Source: Paramyrothecium sp. XJ0827 (Eukaryota; Ascomycota; Sordariomycetes; Hypocreales; Stachybotryaceae). Taken from it: a stretch of DNA of 64,000 bases. The translations under genes and the position numbers were made by a program. Location: positions 682,001 to 746,000 of the forward strand of contig JAJFPB010000009.1 of NCBI GenBank assembly GCA_020881915.1. Reading direction: 5' to 3'. Under the pieces are notes generated by a model. It was not told the DNA's origin. It worked only from the letters and a program-made list of their open reading frames with translations, and did not search any database. Shown here piece after piece: positions 35,184 through 46,660 of this stretch (position 1 is its first letter; each line of letters starts with the position of its first letter).

Positions 35184-37416
35184 ATGGCGCCTTACAGGTA
35201 CAAGGATCTGTCAGGTGAAGAGATCCGACTAGTGACGCTTCATCCGGGGAAGCTCACGGATGAAATCACGCTCACCATCTCACATGCTACGCTGGCCCGC
35301 TCCAAGCCTCCACCTAAGCCCGATTTAAAACGCATCGAAACGACTTTGCCACCTGGTTGGCATGTTTACGAAGAACTCTCGGGACGACTCTACTTTCGTC
35401 GCGAGGCAGGAGACGGCAAACATGAGTGCCGATGGACGCACCCGGATCTTGGCAGGGACATATACGACCCTCAGCCTCGAGCGCAGCAGCAAGTTCCAAT
35501 GTTCGAGGCTCTCTCATACACATGGGGTTCGGCGACGGAAAATGAATCGGCAAATATCATTTCTGACGGGAGCAGCAGCAGTATCAACTCGTCTACCCAA
35601 AGTACGGTCACAATGAAGAGCAACTTAGCCTCAGCGTTGCGCCATTTGAGGTATGAGAACCGTCCGCGTACGCTCTGGGTTGATGCTATCTGCATCAACC
35701 AGGATAATACTGTGGAACGAAGCGAGCAGGTGAAGCGAGCAGGAGCTGTTTACAAAGAGGCCCGCAACGTCATCATCTGGCTCGGCCCGGAGAGAGACGA
35801 CAGTGCCATTGCCCTGCAGGCGCTTCATCACCTCGGGACCCAGGTCGTATGGACTCTTACAATGCAGTCATTCAGTTCACCAGAAGCTAGCGAGCTCCAC
35901 TGGTGCGATTTTGATGAACCATTGCCTTACGATTCGCAAACTTATACGGCTGTAGACTCATTGCTACGCCGCGAATGGTTTACTCGCGTCTGGGTTGTAC
36001 AAGAAGTTCTCTTAGCACATCAGGCTGTAATGATGTGTGGGAGAGAGGAAGTATCAGTGGAGAATTTTGAGCGCGCAGTGCTTACAATGACTAAAAAACA
36101 TCGACTCGATCCAGCCATTTCACGAGATGTGGTAAATAATGCTATGCAGATGATGTTGCCAATCCGTTCAACATCCCCAATCATCAATATCGTGTTTCGG
36201 ACCGCTGGGAGGCATTGCACAGATGATCGAGATAGGATCTATGGATTGCTGGGGCTCCTCCCCCTGAAGCTCCAGGATAAAATTATTCCAGATTACTTCC
36301 TCACCAAAGCAAATGTTTATACCAAGTTCGTTATGGTCTATACCACACACATCGAGCGTTTGGAGCTACTACGCCTTTGCGGTTCACAATCCCCAGGCCC
36401 TATACCAAGCTGGGTGCCCAAGTTTCTCACATCGAATTCTTCAGTACCGTCAGGTTCCAACTGGCAATTTTGTGCTGGGTACTCGAGGTGCCATGTCTCC
36501 TTTCATGACACGATTCTTGAGGCTACTGGCGTCCACGCAGCGACGATCCAGGCTGTTAGCAGATTAATCCCCGACTACAGAGAGGATTCCGGCGCGACCT
36601 TTGCCGACTCCGTCAGTGCGATCCGAAGTATGCTTGATGATTTCCGGGAGGACGATGCAAACAACGAGCTTGAACAAGGGCTGCCATCTTTCATTTGGAC
36701 CAAATTCGCCAGTTTCCTCCAAGACAGACTGCCTGTGCATATTCTCGGTACGCAGACTTTGCGGCAAGATATCCTTGAGTCGGTTCTTTTTGGAGCCCGG
36801 GGTACAGAGGAGATGCCGAGGAATGTTTCCGGTGTCGAGGACCACTGTATGAGACAGTTTATGGGAGGAAGGTTATTCAAGACGAAAGAGGGAGGCTGGG
36901 GTATCGCACCCATAGCTACAGAGCCGGGTAGGTACAATTCTGGTGGCATTAATATGAAAAGAGAAGCTAACGGGGGACTGATCCACAGGAGACTATATTG
37001 CTTGCCTGCTTGGCCACGAATCTCCAGTCGCGCTGCGAAGGACCAGCGCTGGGGAGTTTCTGGTAATCGGTCAGTGCTTCATACCTGATCTAGCAGACTT
37101 GCGGGCATTCTTAGGTCCTCTCCCAAGGCCGTGGCAAGTACATTTCTCCGCGGAGACTATAGACGGTGCTGGTTGGTACCGGTATTTCAATACCGAGACA
37201 CGGGAGCTGTGCGAACGAGATCCGCGTGTTCCCGATCTTCCAGAGGAGATGGAACTGCTTGAAAGAAGTAAGATCGATCGGATGCGCGACGATCCACAAA
37301 TATTTCAGGTCTACAGAAACAAGAGAACGGGCGTTATCACTAAGCTTGATCTTATGTTGGATCCGGCTACTTTGACAGCTTGCGGGAGTAATCTTCGACA
37401 GTTCCGCTTAATTTAA
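35184..37416 (+). CDS. HET-domain protein with WW-like modules
   Basis: Heterokaryon-incompatibility type protein, a class that triggers cell death on non-self recognition in fungi. Exons 35184-36927 and 36989-37416 (GCTAAC branch point in the intron), 723 residues. The HET core shows EIRLVTLHPG, FEALSYTWGS, LWVDAICINQ and NVIIWLGPE, then the downstream region with DRDRIYGLLGLL. Residues 55-88 (LPPGWHVYEE to RWTHPD) read like a WW domain placed inside the HET N-terminal half, and 626-663 (RPWQVHF, GWYRYFN, DPRV) resemble a second WW-like unit near the C-terminus. WW modules bind Pro-rich ligands, so partner recognition could run through them (inference). The ATG at 35184 gives the usual short lead into the HET domain. 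Intact. Confidence 0.88.
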
Positions 37417-37731
37417 TCGGAGGCGCCTATTACATAGCTTCTTCACAGTTTCATTCATTCCTGTCATTGCTTTTTCGGCCTGCCTGAATACCTGGAATTT
37501 GATTGTTTATCCTCTGGATCTCTCTGATTGGGAGCGAGCAGTTGAAATTACAACGCCTGCTCCAGGTTCACATATCCTCACGAAGCTTCGTTCCGTCCAC
37601 AGACATGTTGTTAAAAATATATACCAATCTGGCTTGTTGTTATCATTAATTGCAGATATGTCTACAATAAGCTCTCATACTAATCCCCGTCCCCACGCCT
37701 TCACAGGGAGTCCTTCTGGAAACTAACTTCA
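37417..37731. other. intergenic region between convergent genes
   Basis: 3' flanks of the HET and Zn2Cys6 genes. Nothing seen. Confidence 0.5.
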
Positions 37732-40209
37732 TCACTGAAATTGAGTTGATAGCAGATGGTACACGTTGTTTGTAGAGTCGCTGCCAAAAACCTGATACAT
37801 CAAATCATTGGTGAGAACTGCTGATGGGTTTGCTGAAGGATCATCTGCTGTCGCCTCTGCTTGCGGCACGCGATAAGCATCTGAGATCCAGTCACTCATC
37901 TCATCCATAGTTTCAATTCGAGCATGTTGCGATTGAGCCATCTCCAACAGGCCAAACCCAGGTTGCTCCCCTACACCGGTGTTTTTCTTGCTCGTAGACG
38001 TCGGCGAATGACCCGAAGACATCAAACCAATAAATGGCGTCCTGTCGGCCCCTGCATCAGGTTCAACCAACCTGTTTGCTCTTTCTCCGAAGCCAGGGTT
38101 AACCAAGCGGCCGAGCAACCTCTCTAAGCCAACGGCAATATGCTTGATCAGGTGACGCTCCGAGGTAACTGCAGTTTTCAATAGTGTGACGACCTTGCTC
38201 AGGAGCTTCGACACGAAAGCATATTCGATGTTTAAGCCCATAAGACGAGCCCATTTTGTCGTTGCCTTCATAAGAAAGACGCTGGCGAAAGTGATCATGG
38301 TGTGCACATAGAGCGGGGTTCCTACCAACGCTTTCCGTATGCCTTCTTCCTCTAGGACCATCGTGAGAATGCTGACCGCAGCCGAGACGGCCACATTGGC
38401 GAGCTCCCTTCGCTCCATTGATATTCTCCCATGCGAGGATGATATCCCTCGTACGGCGAGTGAGTTGATCTGCAACTTGGCAAAATAAGAATAGAGCACA
38501 ACGCCGCGACTCGTGAACTCGCCGATGAAGGGACTGGGTGGCTGCCGCGGGTACCACCGCTTACGCCACTGGTCGATCTGCGAGTTGTAATCGCACAGAA
38601 TCTCAAGGTCTGTTTCTTCAAGCACCTTCATCGTAGCATTACTGTCTTCTGGTATCCCATGAGTAGATGCTCCAAGCCCCTCGCCTGATTGGACGTCGTC
38701 GATTTCGGACAACGAGAAACGCTGGTAGACGGATGAAAGGATCTGCATCAAGTGGACCTGACTCAAGATTCTGATGTCCAGCACGTCTGGACTGGGCCCT
38801 GCTATAAAGCGTTCGTGCTCACGGATCTGGATGTTCTCAGAGATCGTTGGGGGCCGTCCGTAAGCGATGCTGAAATGGTGGTCACAGACATAAAGCATGT
38901 ACCAAAGCCTTGCCCTCAGGAAATGTTCTCTGTCCCCCTTCAAAGCCCTGGAGAAAGATCGGTGGAGGTTGAGTTCGGTTGCGATGCGGATGGCGTGGCC
39001 CGAAAGCTTCCACGACACTTCGGACAACCAGAAAGCCGCGATGCAAAGTCCCCGTACGTCATCAATCGCATGGTAACGGGAAAACATGGATGATGATATT
39101 AAGGACAGAAACTCTTTATAACACGCGTCAAACGTCGACGTGGCGTTTGGGAGGTGGAGAGCTGTCACCGTCATAACTGTCGCGGTGAGTAGCTCGGAGG
39201 ACTGCCTCACAGATGTCAGGGAGCCATGTATTTGTTCCAGGCCAACCCAAAGATAGTGATTGAGAGTGTTGAGGAACCTGATAGAGTTACGGTGGTCAGC
39301 CCTTGCAGTTGCTTTATCAACACAATGGCAGAGGGTAACCTACACATGATATAGGTGGTCTGCCTCTTCCTCCGACATGACGCCTCTTGTTATAAAGTCG
39401 TTGACTTCAGTTGTATTACCTCTGGTAGTGCGCGTCGTCTTTGCCTTATTACTCCGGATATTTCGAAGCTTGGTGACTTCATAAAGACTGCCCATAGGCT
39501 CTTCCAAAGTCACAGGTTCATTGCCATCTGAGCCAGTGGCATCTTCCGGAGAATTCTCTCGGGTCATAGCCATGGAGGTGTTCTCTTCTTGACCCCATGG
39601 TAACGTGCAGTTTGGCACACCATCAGGCAGAATCGGCGTTGCATCCCGGGTCCTGCTTCCAAGCTGAGTCTGCCTTATTGGTGCAGAATCTACATGTGTT
39701 GTGATGCCTGACTGCTTACTGAGCACATAGTCAAGCTTATCTTTCAGATCTTGAATGCCTTGCTGGATCGCATCGATTTTATCACTAGATTCGACGTTTG
39801 ATCAGATTTGTCATGCTCTTGGACGAGTTGGGGCGCTGTCCTTACTGGCCTATGAGTACAGGCTCCTCCTTTGAGCTTATGTCTTGGGCTCTTGTGATGT
39901 AAGACAGATTTATGATACAATCGACATTTCGCCGCAAGCAGTGGCGACATTTGCGATCCCCGGGGAAGACATCGCAGCGTATCTTCAGCTTTCGGCATTC
40001 ATGGCCTACAGGCGCTTTGTCAGGTACGATGGCAACATCGGCAATGGGCAAGTAAACGAACAGGCTTTCGGCCTCCTTCCGGTCGGCCTGGACCCATGAG
40101 TGTGGGTCGTTGATCGTGCATTAAATGGTGCTGCTGAGGCATCCTCAGTTCCAAATGCTTCAGCCCGAGCGCCCAAGTCATTCGACTGCACTGTCACCAT
40201 GATTTGCAT
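37732..40209 (-). CDS. Zn2Cys6 fungal-specific transcription factor
   Basis: Nuclear DNA-binding regulator. Four exons: 40209-40062, 40005-39846, 39784-39344 and 39277-37732; 764 residues. The first splice junction falls inside the zinc cluster and creates Cys50, giving CX2CX6CX8CX2CX6C (Cys50, 53, 60, 69, 72, 79) with basic KLKIR and RR stretches. The donor there is GTTCGT, a weak but workable site. A short amphipathic segment (DKIDAIQQGIQDLKDKLDYV) after the zinc cluster may dimerise. The C-terminal half is the fungal_trans middle homology region (GHAIRIATELNLHRS, then ARLWYMLYVCDHHFSIAYGRP). Two in-frame ATGs (40209, 40200) are equally possible starts. Next to the epoxide hydrolase and dehydrogenase genes, so it may regulate them; not shown by sequence. 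Confidence 0.9.
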
Positions 40210-40830
40210 GGCCAATGGCGGCGACACACGGGCAGAATGAGGCAGGGGATCATGGAAAATCGGCTTTATCCCGACCTTTTGCGCGGAAGGTGGTCAGACC
40301 TTTAGTAATTCAACGAGAGCGTGGGTGTGGCTGACCCGCTTTTGGATCAGTTTGCTTCGCCGGTTCTCCGATTCCCGGATGGAGCTTGTCTGTGTTTGCA
40401 CTCGCCCCAAGATAGAACCGAGCTAACTACCTTCCTACGTGTCATGCGGGACAAACGTCATAGTCCATGTGTTCTAGTCGTGAATACTGGTAGATGTGGA
40501 CAGCACTCTAAAATGGGATGATTGCAAATGACCAGCCGCAAAGTCGCTGCCGTTCAATTCTCATCCCTTGGTCACCATCAAAGCGTCGCCCGATCTTTGC
40601 AGCTGATGCAGATTTGAGAAGATCACATAAAGATACAGCTACAGTAAATGCCAGAGGCGTATGGCAAGCAATTTCTGTCATGTTAGAACCTTCCAGCGCG
40701 TGCAAGTGAATTGACGCGTCGCGGTGTAATACATTCACAACCATAGAAATTCTCTATGTCGTACCAAGATTTCATGAGCCTTTGTTTATTCCGTCTTACG
40801 ACAGCTGTAGTCATATATCTCTTTCTCCTG
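40210..40830. other. intergenic region, regulator promoter
   Basis: Upstream of the Zn2Cys6 gene and downstream of the epoxide hydrolase gene, both on the minus strand. No gene seen. Confidence 0.45.
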
Positions 40831-42184
40831 CTATCGGCCTCGGAGCCACTCCTGGCCCGCGAGTGTGCGAAGATCATCGATGAGGCTATCGGGACACTCC
40901 AGGGCAGCAAAATGACCACCCTCGTCTCTCTCTAAGACAGACACGAGTCAATCTTCTGCTTGTTCTTTGCCAACCTTGGCACAATGTGTAAATGGTAAGC
41001 GGGTACACACCTCTGTAGAAGACCAAATTCCCAGTACGTTCCACCGCCCTCTTGGATGAAGGCTCTGTGTCCCAAGAATGCGATGTGTACCCGAAAGGAA
41101 CTTTGATCCTGTTCTCTGGCTGCATCGCGTACTCGGCAAACTTGTCATGGCGGCCATTCTCATAATACGGAAGCATTGATGGCATGATGCACCCAGAAAA
41201 GAAGTACAGGCTCGCCGTTGTTAGAATCGCCTTTTCCCAAAATGGGTTTGCCTGGTTATCTGGATTGGCAGCTTCGTTGTATTTCTCTCCAACCCACATC
41301 AAGATACCGACAGGGTTGTCATGGAGAGCGATGCCTATCGTGTGCGGCTAGCAAGGAGTAAGTCCAGGTAAGATCCGTTTCTCGGAGGGAGAAGTTGACT
41401 TACCCGCGAACGCATACACACAGCGTATCCCATGTGATTTTCCAACCAGTCATCTGCCCGCGCCTTGACCGCCTTCTCTCGTGGGGTGAGCTCAAGTCCT
41501 TCCGGAAAAGGACTTGGGGCGAAGTTCAGGTGAAGCAGTTTGCATCTGTCAGTGTACTGTGCGCCAAGCTCTCTGCCGACAAAGTACCCCCAATCACCGC
41601 ATTGAACCATGTATTTCTCATAGCCGAGCCGGGCCATGAGCTTATCAAAGATTCGGGCGTTGTCTTTGAGGGTCCAGCCAGACCGTGGAGGCCAAGACGA
41701 CCAGCAAAATCCCGGCATGCTGGGCACGACAACGTGAAAGGCTTGGTCATCATTTTTCTCTGGGTTCGACAGCTTACTCCACACCTCACTGAACTCCCAG
41801 AATGAGCCTGGCCAGCCGTGGATCATGAGTAACGGTATAGCAGTCTTCTTGGGTGATTGAGCATGCAAGAAGTGAATGTCTATTCCTTCTATATCCGTCA
41901 AATAATGCGGGAATGCATTGATTTCGTCCTGAACGGCGTACCAGTCGTATGTCTTCCAGGCTTCAACCAACCCAACAGCCCAGTCGTAGCGTGGCCCTTG
42001 TGGCATCTGATGTGAGTTTTATCAACAATGGCCGACAGGTTTGTTGCAACTCACCATATCTTTCTCCTGCCTCCGGGACTATGCTGCGACCCGGGAGTCG
42101 GGTATCGGCCAGCCTGGCCTTCAATCGGTCCACTTCATCCCGAGGGATGTTGACTTTGAATGGACGGATGGGCGCGTTATCCAT
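40831..42184 (-). CDS. epoxide hydrolase (alpha/beta hydrolase with N-terminal EHN domain)
   Basis: Opens epoxides to vicinal diols. Four exons: 42184-42055, 41996-41404, 41347-41009 and 40929-40831; 386 residues, the length of microsomal-type fungal enzymes. N-terminal EHN segment (IRPFKVNIPRDEVDRLKARL); oxyanion motif HGWPGS (103-108); nucleophile Asp178 in CGDWGYFV; catalytic His360 in GGHFAALE; cap tyrosines are probably within SMLPYYENGR. The last intron needs a GTGTAC donor at 41008; the neighbouring GTGTGT would break the frame. The second acceptor (CAAG) is likewise set by frame. Divergent from a short-chain dehydrogenase gene 702 nt away. The substrate is unknown: detoxification or oxylipin/secondary-metabolite turnover are both plausible. 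Confidence 0.9.
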
Positions 42185-42456
42185 GAGGAGCAAGCTCTAT
42201 ATCCGCAGATATTATACTTCGATGTAGTAAGTGAAGTCCAAGAATGATGAATCAAGATGAGTTTCGCTCTGGACGCGGGGGCTCGACAGTTCTGGGCTTT
42301 GGAGTTGAAGCAGAAAGTCTATTAGCTAGCCGACCTCGACTGACAGCCACATTTGTTTGCCTGTTAGTGTCAATTTACGTCATCCACTTCGCTTGCTTGA
42401 TTTAATCTTTCTTAAGGTATCCCGAGATTACAATTATTAAGCGCGTCGCACCGGCT

Positions 42457-42464
42457 TGACGTCA
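42457..42464. promoter_or_regulatory. CRE-like bZIP palindrome
   Basis: Perfect TGACGTCA, the ATF/CREB half-site dimer. Lies 273 nt from the epoxide hydrolase ATG and 423 nt from the dehydrogenase ATG. Confidence 0.5.
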
Positions 42465-42530
42465 GCCGTGGCTGGAGGACATTATTTGCAAGTAATCGCT
42501 TATGCGTGGTGTTCTAGTATGAAAGAATCC

Positions 42531-42570
42531 AGCCCCACCACGGCCCGACCCCGATTCCCGTGGTGGGGCT
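42531..42570. repeat. perfect 13-bp inverted repeat, 14-nt loop
   Basis: AGCCCCACCACGG (42531-42543) is exactly complementary to 42558-42570. The GC-rich stem could extrude, or serve as a dyad for a dimeric regulator; its centre lies midway between the two starts. Confidence 0.6.
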
Positions 42571-42886
42571 TGCTGCATTGACTCACATTGAGATAACAAG
42601 AGGCAGCACTTCGCGACGCTGGCCGCAAGGCAGATTAGGCGTAGAAGGGTGCATATGTCACGCTAGGTGACACGGATGGAGCCGACTGTTGTGCTTATCT
42701 CGGCCCTTTCTCCATGTATGACATCAAGGACGTGGTGAGATACTCGACTTTACTTTGCAAGGAAATCTGAGGCAGATATATAGCATGAGCTCCCAAGTAT
42801 ACAAGACGTAGTAGATTTTCATGAACTCACGACGGTCCCCCTTGGTCTTAATTGTGCCGAATCCCTATACGAGTCTAACGAGCCAA

Positions 42887-43989
42887 ATGGCACCATCCGC
42901 TGAGACTGTCCTTCTTGTAAGATCAGATGCTCGCAGGGTAAATTCTGGAAGTCGACCTACTGACGCACATGGAAAATCTAGACTGGCGCATCGATGGGTA
43001 TAGGAGAGGCGATTGCAAAGTCGTTGTTATTGAAAGGATATAATCTGGTCCTTGTGTCCCGCTCAGAGGTACGCATCAGGAGGATGACGAGAAGTGGCAA
43101 GTTCGTAACAAAATATCAAATAGGACAAATTGGCCAAGCTTGCCGGCGAGCTATCCTCCAGTCGACCAGACCGCAAAGTCATCTGGAGGGCAGTCGATAT
43201 TGGCGTCAACGCAGACGTCGATAGAGCTATCGACTCTGTGGTGAGCGAGATTGGACCAATAAGCATTCTCATCAACAATGTAAGGCGAATAAGGACATTG
43301 GGTGCCGCTGCCAAAGCGATATTTGACAATCCTGCAGGCAGGCCTCGCTCTTGGAGCCCCATCGAGCTTCCCCGACCTCCGTGTGTCCGACTTTCAGGCC
43401 ATGGTCAACACGAATATCAATGGCCTCATGTATGTCACCTACGCCGTCCTCAACAAATCGATGCGTAAGAGCGGAAGTGGGACCATCCTCAACATTACCT
43501 CTGTCACCGGGTTGGAAGTTCCGCCTTTTCCGGGAGAAGCAATATACCATGCAAGCAAGGCTTTCCAAGAAGCGTTCACGAATGCCCTTCGAAACGAGCT
43601 GAATTGCACCAATATCCGAGTCCTCGCGCTGAGACCCGGTTGCGTCGCCACAAACTTCCACTCACTGCGTGTCGGTCACGACAAGAAGCAATATGACGAG
43701 TTCTTCTCCGGATTCACGTTAGTGACTGCTAAGGAAACTGGTCTTGAACATCAATGCTGACAAAACTTCGTTCAGTCCACTGGTACCAGATGACATTGCA
43801 GGCGCCGCAACATACATGTTGGAACAGCCTCAGGGCGTGTCTGTCAAAGCCATGGATGTAGTTCCCTCAGGTAAGTTTCATTGCTTTTGGCCTTGGCACT
43901 AAATGACACATGAGGTTAATGACCCCTTGAATCTAGCTCAGCGATCACTCACGGTATTTGATCGGAAGTGGACTGAGCGTAATGCTTGA
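42887..43989 (+). CDS. short-chain dehydrogenase/reductase (classical SDR)
   Basis: NAD(P)-dependent oxidoreductase. Six exons: 42887-42916, 42982-43068, 43124-43279, 43338-43717, 43776-43870 and 43937-43989; 266 residues, all junctions in phase. Cofactor motif TGASMGIG (11-18) is completed by the first splice; INNAG spans the third junction; catalytic Ser146 (NITSVTG), Tyr161 and Lys165 (YHASK). RPG then V/T follows the active site as usual. The pattern resembles the YdfG-like 3-hydroxy acid dehydrogenase group. Divergent from the epoxide hydrolase gene; oxidation of the diol or hydroxy product by this enzyme would be a reasonable link, but it is inference. Confidence 0.92.
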
Positions 43990-44700
43990 TTAAACATTAC
44001 GGGACGAGTCATCAACTCATCCAGGTATCAATGGTAGAATAAGATCGCAAGTTACAGCCTCAACGTAGGGTGTCAGATGACAAGTGCCATGAATAATATT
44101 GAGCGACGGCGAGCGGAGAGTTCTTTGAGGCACCTATAGAGCAGGCCAGGGCCCCAGGAATTCCTTAGCATAAAGACTTACAGATTACTTTCGGTTCCAT
44201 AACATCCTTGTTTCTTTCCTCCGTACTTCAGCATGCGTTTTACAACACGATCGACCCAGACAACGACGGACAGTTCCAAGTACGCCCGCACATATTGTCA
44301 CCGCTATTCAATTTAACAGCAGTCCAATTGCACCTTTTCAATCCACGCTCTCCGGACCTAGTGTACATCAGGGTTTAGATGCCATGCGAAAAGACCGGTT
44401 CATGTATGTTCAATGCGTCAGAAGCTCACCCTTGTCGCTGGTACACAATTGGTCCGCAATGACTCCATGAGACAATTGTGGCTGGGATTTATCTGGCATC
44501 GACAGAATTAAGCAGCCGCGAGCTCCCGGTACTGAAACGCCCTTAGCTATGTAGCATGCTGTCTGCAGGACGGAAATTTACCGAGCCAAGGACTAAGTCT
44601 TATGAATGGTCAATAGCCGATGGAGAAATGTGCTTGGCAATGCCTTGGCTGAGGGTATTCATCAATTAAGCTTATTTGATACCTTATTATCTGCTCCCTG

Positions 44701-45198
44701 TCAGGTCTGTGAGCTTCCCTGGGCCGCGAATCGTCCTGGGGTAGGTCTCGCATTGCCCTTGGCATGAGCAGAAGCGCCGGCAGTCTGGTAGGGTCCGCAC
44801 AGTTGCTTCAATGCAAGATAAGCCGGAAAGAGCTCAACAAATATGGCCTCAAGGTGCTCATCATCTGCCAAAGCCCAAGTCGTAGAATGCATTGAAGCAA
44901 AGCTATCGGGGTCAAGAATATCTATTGCATTTGCATCATTTTCCATCATGCCCTGCACAGATGCGTGGGGGGACCCCAGATTTTAATGGTCCCATTAGAG
45001 CATGGGGAGATCTTCGAGAAGCCATGAAAAATCTTTGTCAAGCTCAAGAAGAGTTTCAAGTAACTCGATATAATCTCGATTGCGGGCTACATCATCTTGC
45101 TCTGAAGGCCAAACCTTGCTGGTTCACTTGATAAGTGCCTTTGGGGATATTATCCTGCCATTTTGTTTTATGAACCGCTTGCCAAGACAGTAGGCCAT
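44701..45198 (-). pseudogene. decayed ORF of unknown family
   Basis: One minus-strand frame from an ATG at 45198 to the stop at 44701 reads as ordinary protein (RNRDYIELLETLLELDKDF; DPDSFASMHSTTWALADDEH; FVELFPAYLALKQLCG) but contains three internal stops: TGA at 45126-45124, TAA at 44997-44995 and a second TAA three codons later. Each is one C-to-T step from CGA or CAA, the change made by repeat-induced point mutation. I do not recognise the family. An intron could hide the two TAA codons, but no good donor is visible before them. Confidence 0.4.
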
Positions 45199-45849
45199 GG
45201 GAAACCATCAGCGCGTAAAGACGCGACCTGACACAAATAAAATAGCGTCAGTCAGATCGGATCGTGCCTGCAATTTGATCCCATGCGCAGCAACGAGAAG
45301 AGGTGCAAGCCCCTGATGCAAACCTGCAAGCCACGTCACTCACCCTCGCTGATTCCACAGCCCGGTGCATGTCTGTGGAGTCCAGATGTGCGGCACTTGG
45401 GAAGAGGGGAAGGACAAACACCGTGACTGGCCCTCGGCTTTTTCCCTTGGGGTAATCCACCCTGCGACAAGGGAAGGTTTCCCCAGGGCCGGGGGGGTGA
45501 TTTGCTGTGCCACATGGCATCCTCGCAATCTGATTGGCTGCGGCACGCGAAATGCGCAAAAACCCAATCTCAAATAAATCCCGGCAAGATGACCAGCCGT
45601 GCACATCGCGGGAGGGTCGGCACTTGCATCCAAGGAATGGAGATGGAAGACGCGGGTCGAAGGGAGTGACCACCGCCGGCCCAGCGACATGACGGTGATC
45701 CGCTCTTCACCGCTCGCCGAGGGAAACAGCTTTTTCTATTAAAAGCATATGTCATTCTTCACCGGGCCAACTTCCAAAACCGCCGGTGGTTCTAGACTAG
45801 ACACTGTCTTAGAACGGATCGGGGTCCTGCCAGACTCCGTGAAGTAAAT

Positions 45850-45860
45850 CCCCCCCCCCC
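45850..45860. repeat. homopolymer run of 11 C
   Basis: Eleven consecutive C in non-coding DNA; length may be unreliable in short-read data. Confidence 0.7.
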
Positions 45861-46660
45861 GTATCGCCCAATTGGGTAATTCCAAAACAGGACCAACAGG
45901 GAACGAGAAAACAAGGAAACCTAAACCTCCCAGAGGAAGTGAGAAAAAGAAATGGAGGAGGGAAAAAATGAGCGGAAAAAGAAAGAGTTGATCTACGATC
46001 TACACATTATCCTCCCAAGCTGAAAAAGAGACCCGTTCCCCCCTCCCGGATACGGTTGACCCCGTGCGTCTAGGCGCGAGACTAGCACTCCGGATCCGCA
46101 GACCTCCGACACTTCGCCCAGCACTCGGGGCGCGTGCGGCTGAGACACAACCCTCAACAAGGGATCAGACGTCATTAGTCGCAGACCGGGATTGGAGGGT
46201 GACACCAACCCCTTCGCTTAGGTGTGGGCCGGACCGTCCTTTTCTGCGCTGCGCTGCGCTGCATTTGCGTGCCGATCGTTAGGAGCGGCATTCGAGATGG
46301 GCTTTTTGTTTTTTGGGCGACAGGCTGTTGATACCCCTTTGTGAGGAGAAAGACGTCCACTCGTTTCAATCAAATCTGTTCTGTTCTAAAGCCGTGCCTA
46401 ATATTTCCTTCCATCATCCTTCTTTTTCTGGTGCCCTCCTCCTCCTCCCCCCCCACCCTCTCCCTCCTTTGAAGCAGCCGGTTTCCTGGCCATTGTGCAC
46501 ATTGTCAGTCTTTCAATTGATCGTGTCAGTGGAGAATAGAGACAACGCTGGACGTGGGACACGATAGTTGCGAAGAACTACTCTGCCGCACAAAGCCGGG
46601 GCTCCGTCCGCCTTCCTCGACGACAATCACATCCGCATCCCCCGAGAAACGCCGCCCAGC

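Larger units (their letters stand above)
42185..42886. promoter_or_regulatory. shared divergent promoter of epoxide hydrolase and dehydrogenase genes
   Basis: 702-nt region between two divergent genes. It contains the CRE-like palindrome at 42457-42464 and the hairpin at 42531-42570. Confidence 0.6.
43990..46660. other. long intergenic region with a gene relic
   Basis: About 2.7 kb. It holds the decayed ORF at 44701-45198, a run of 11 C (45850-45860), a short GCTGC repeat (about 46245-46262) and a pyrimidine-rich tract (46400-46480) that probably belongs to the P450 promoter. Confidence 0.5.
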
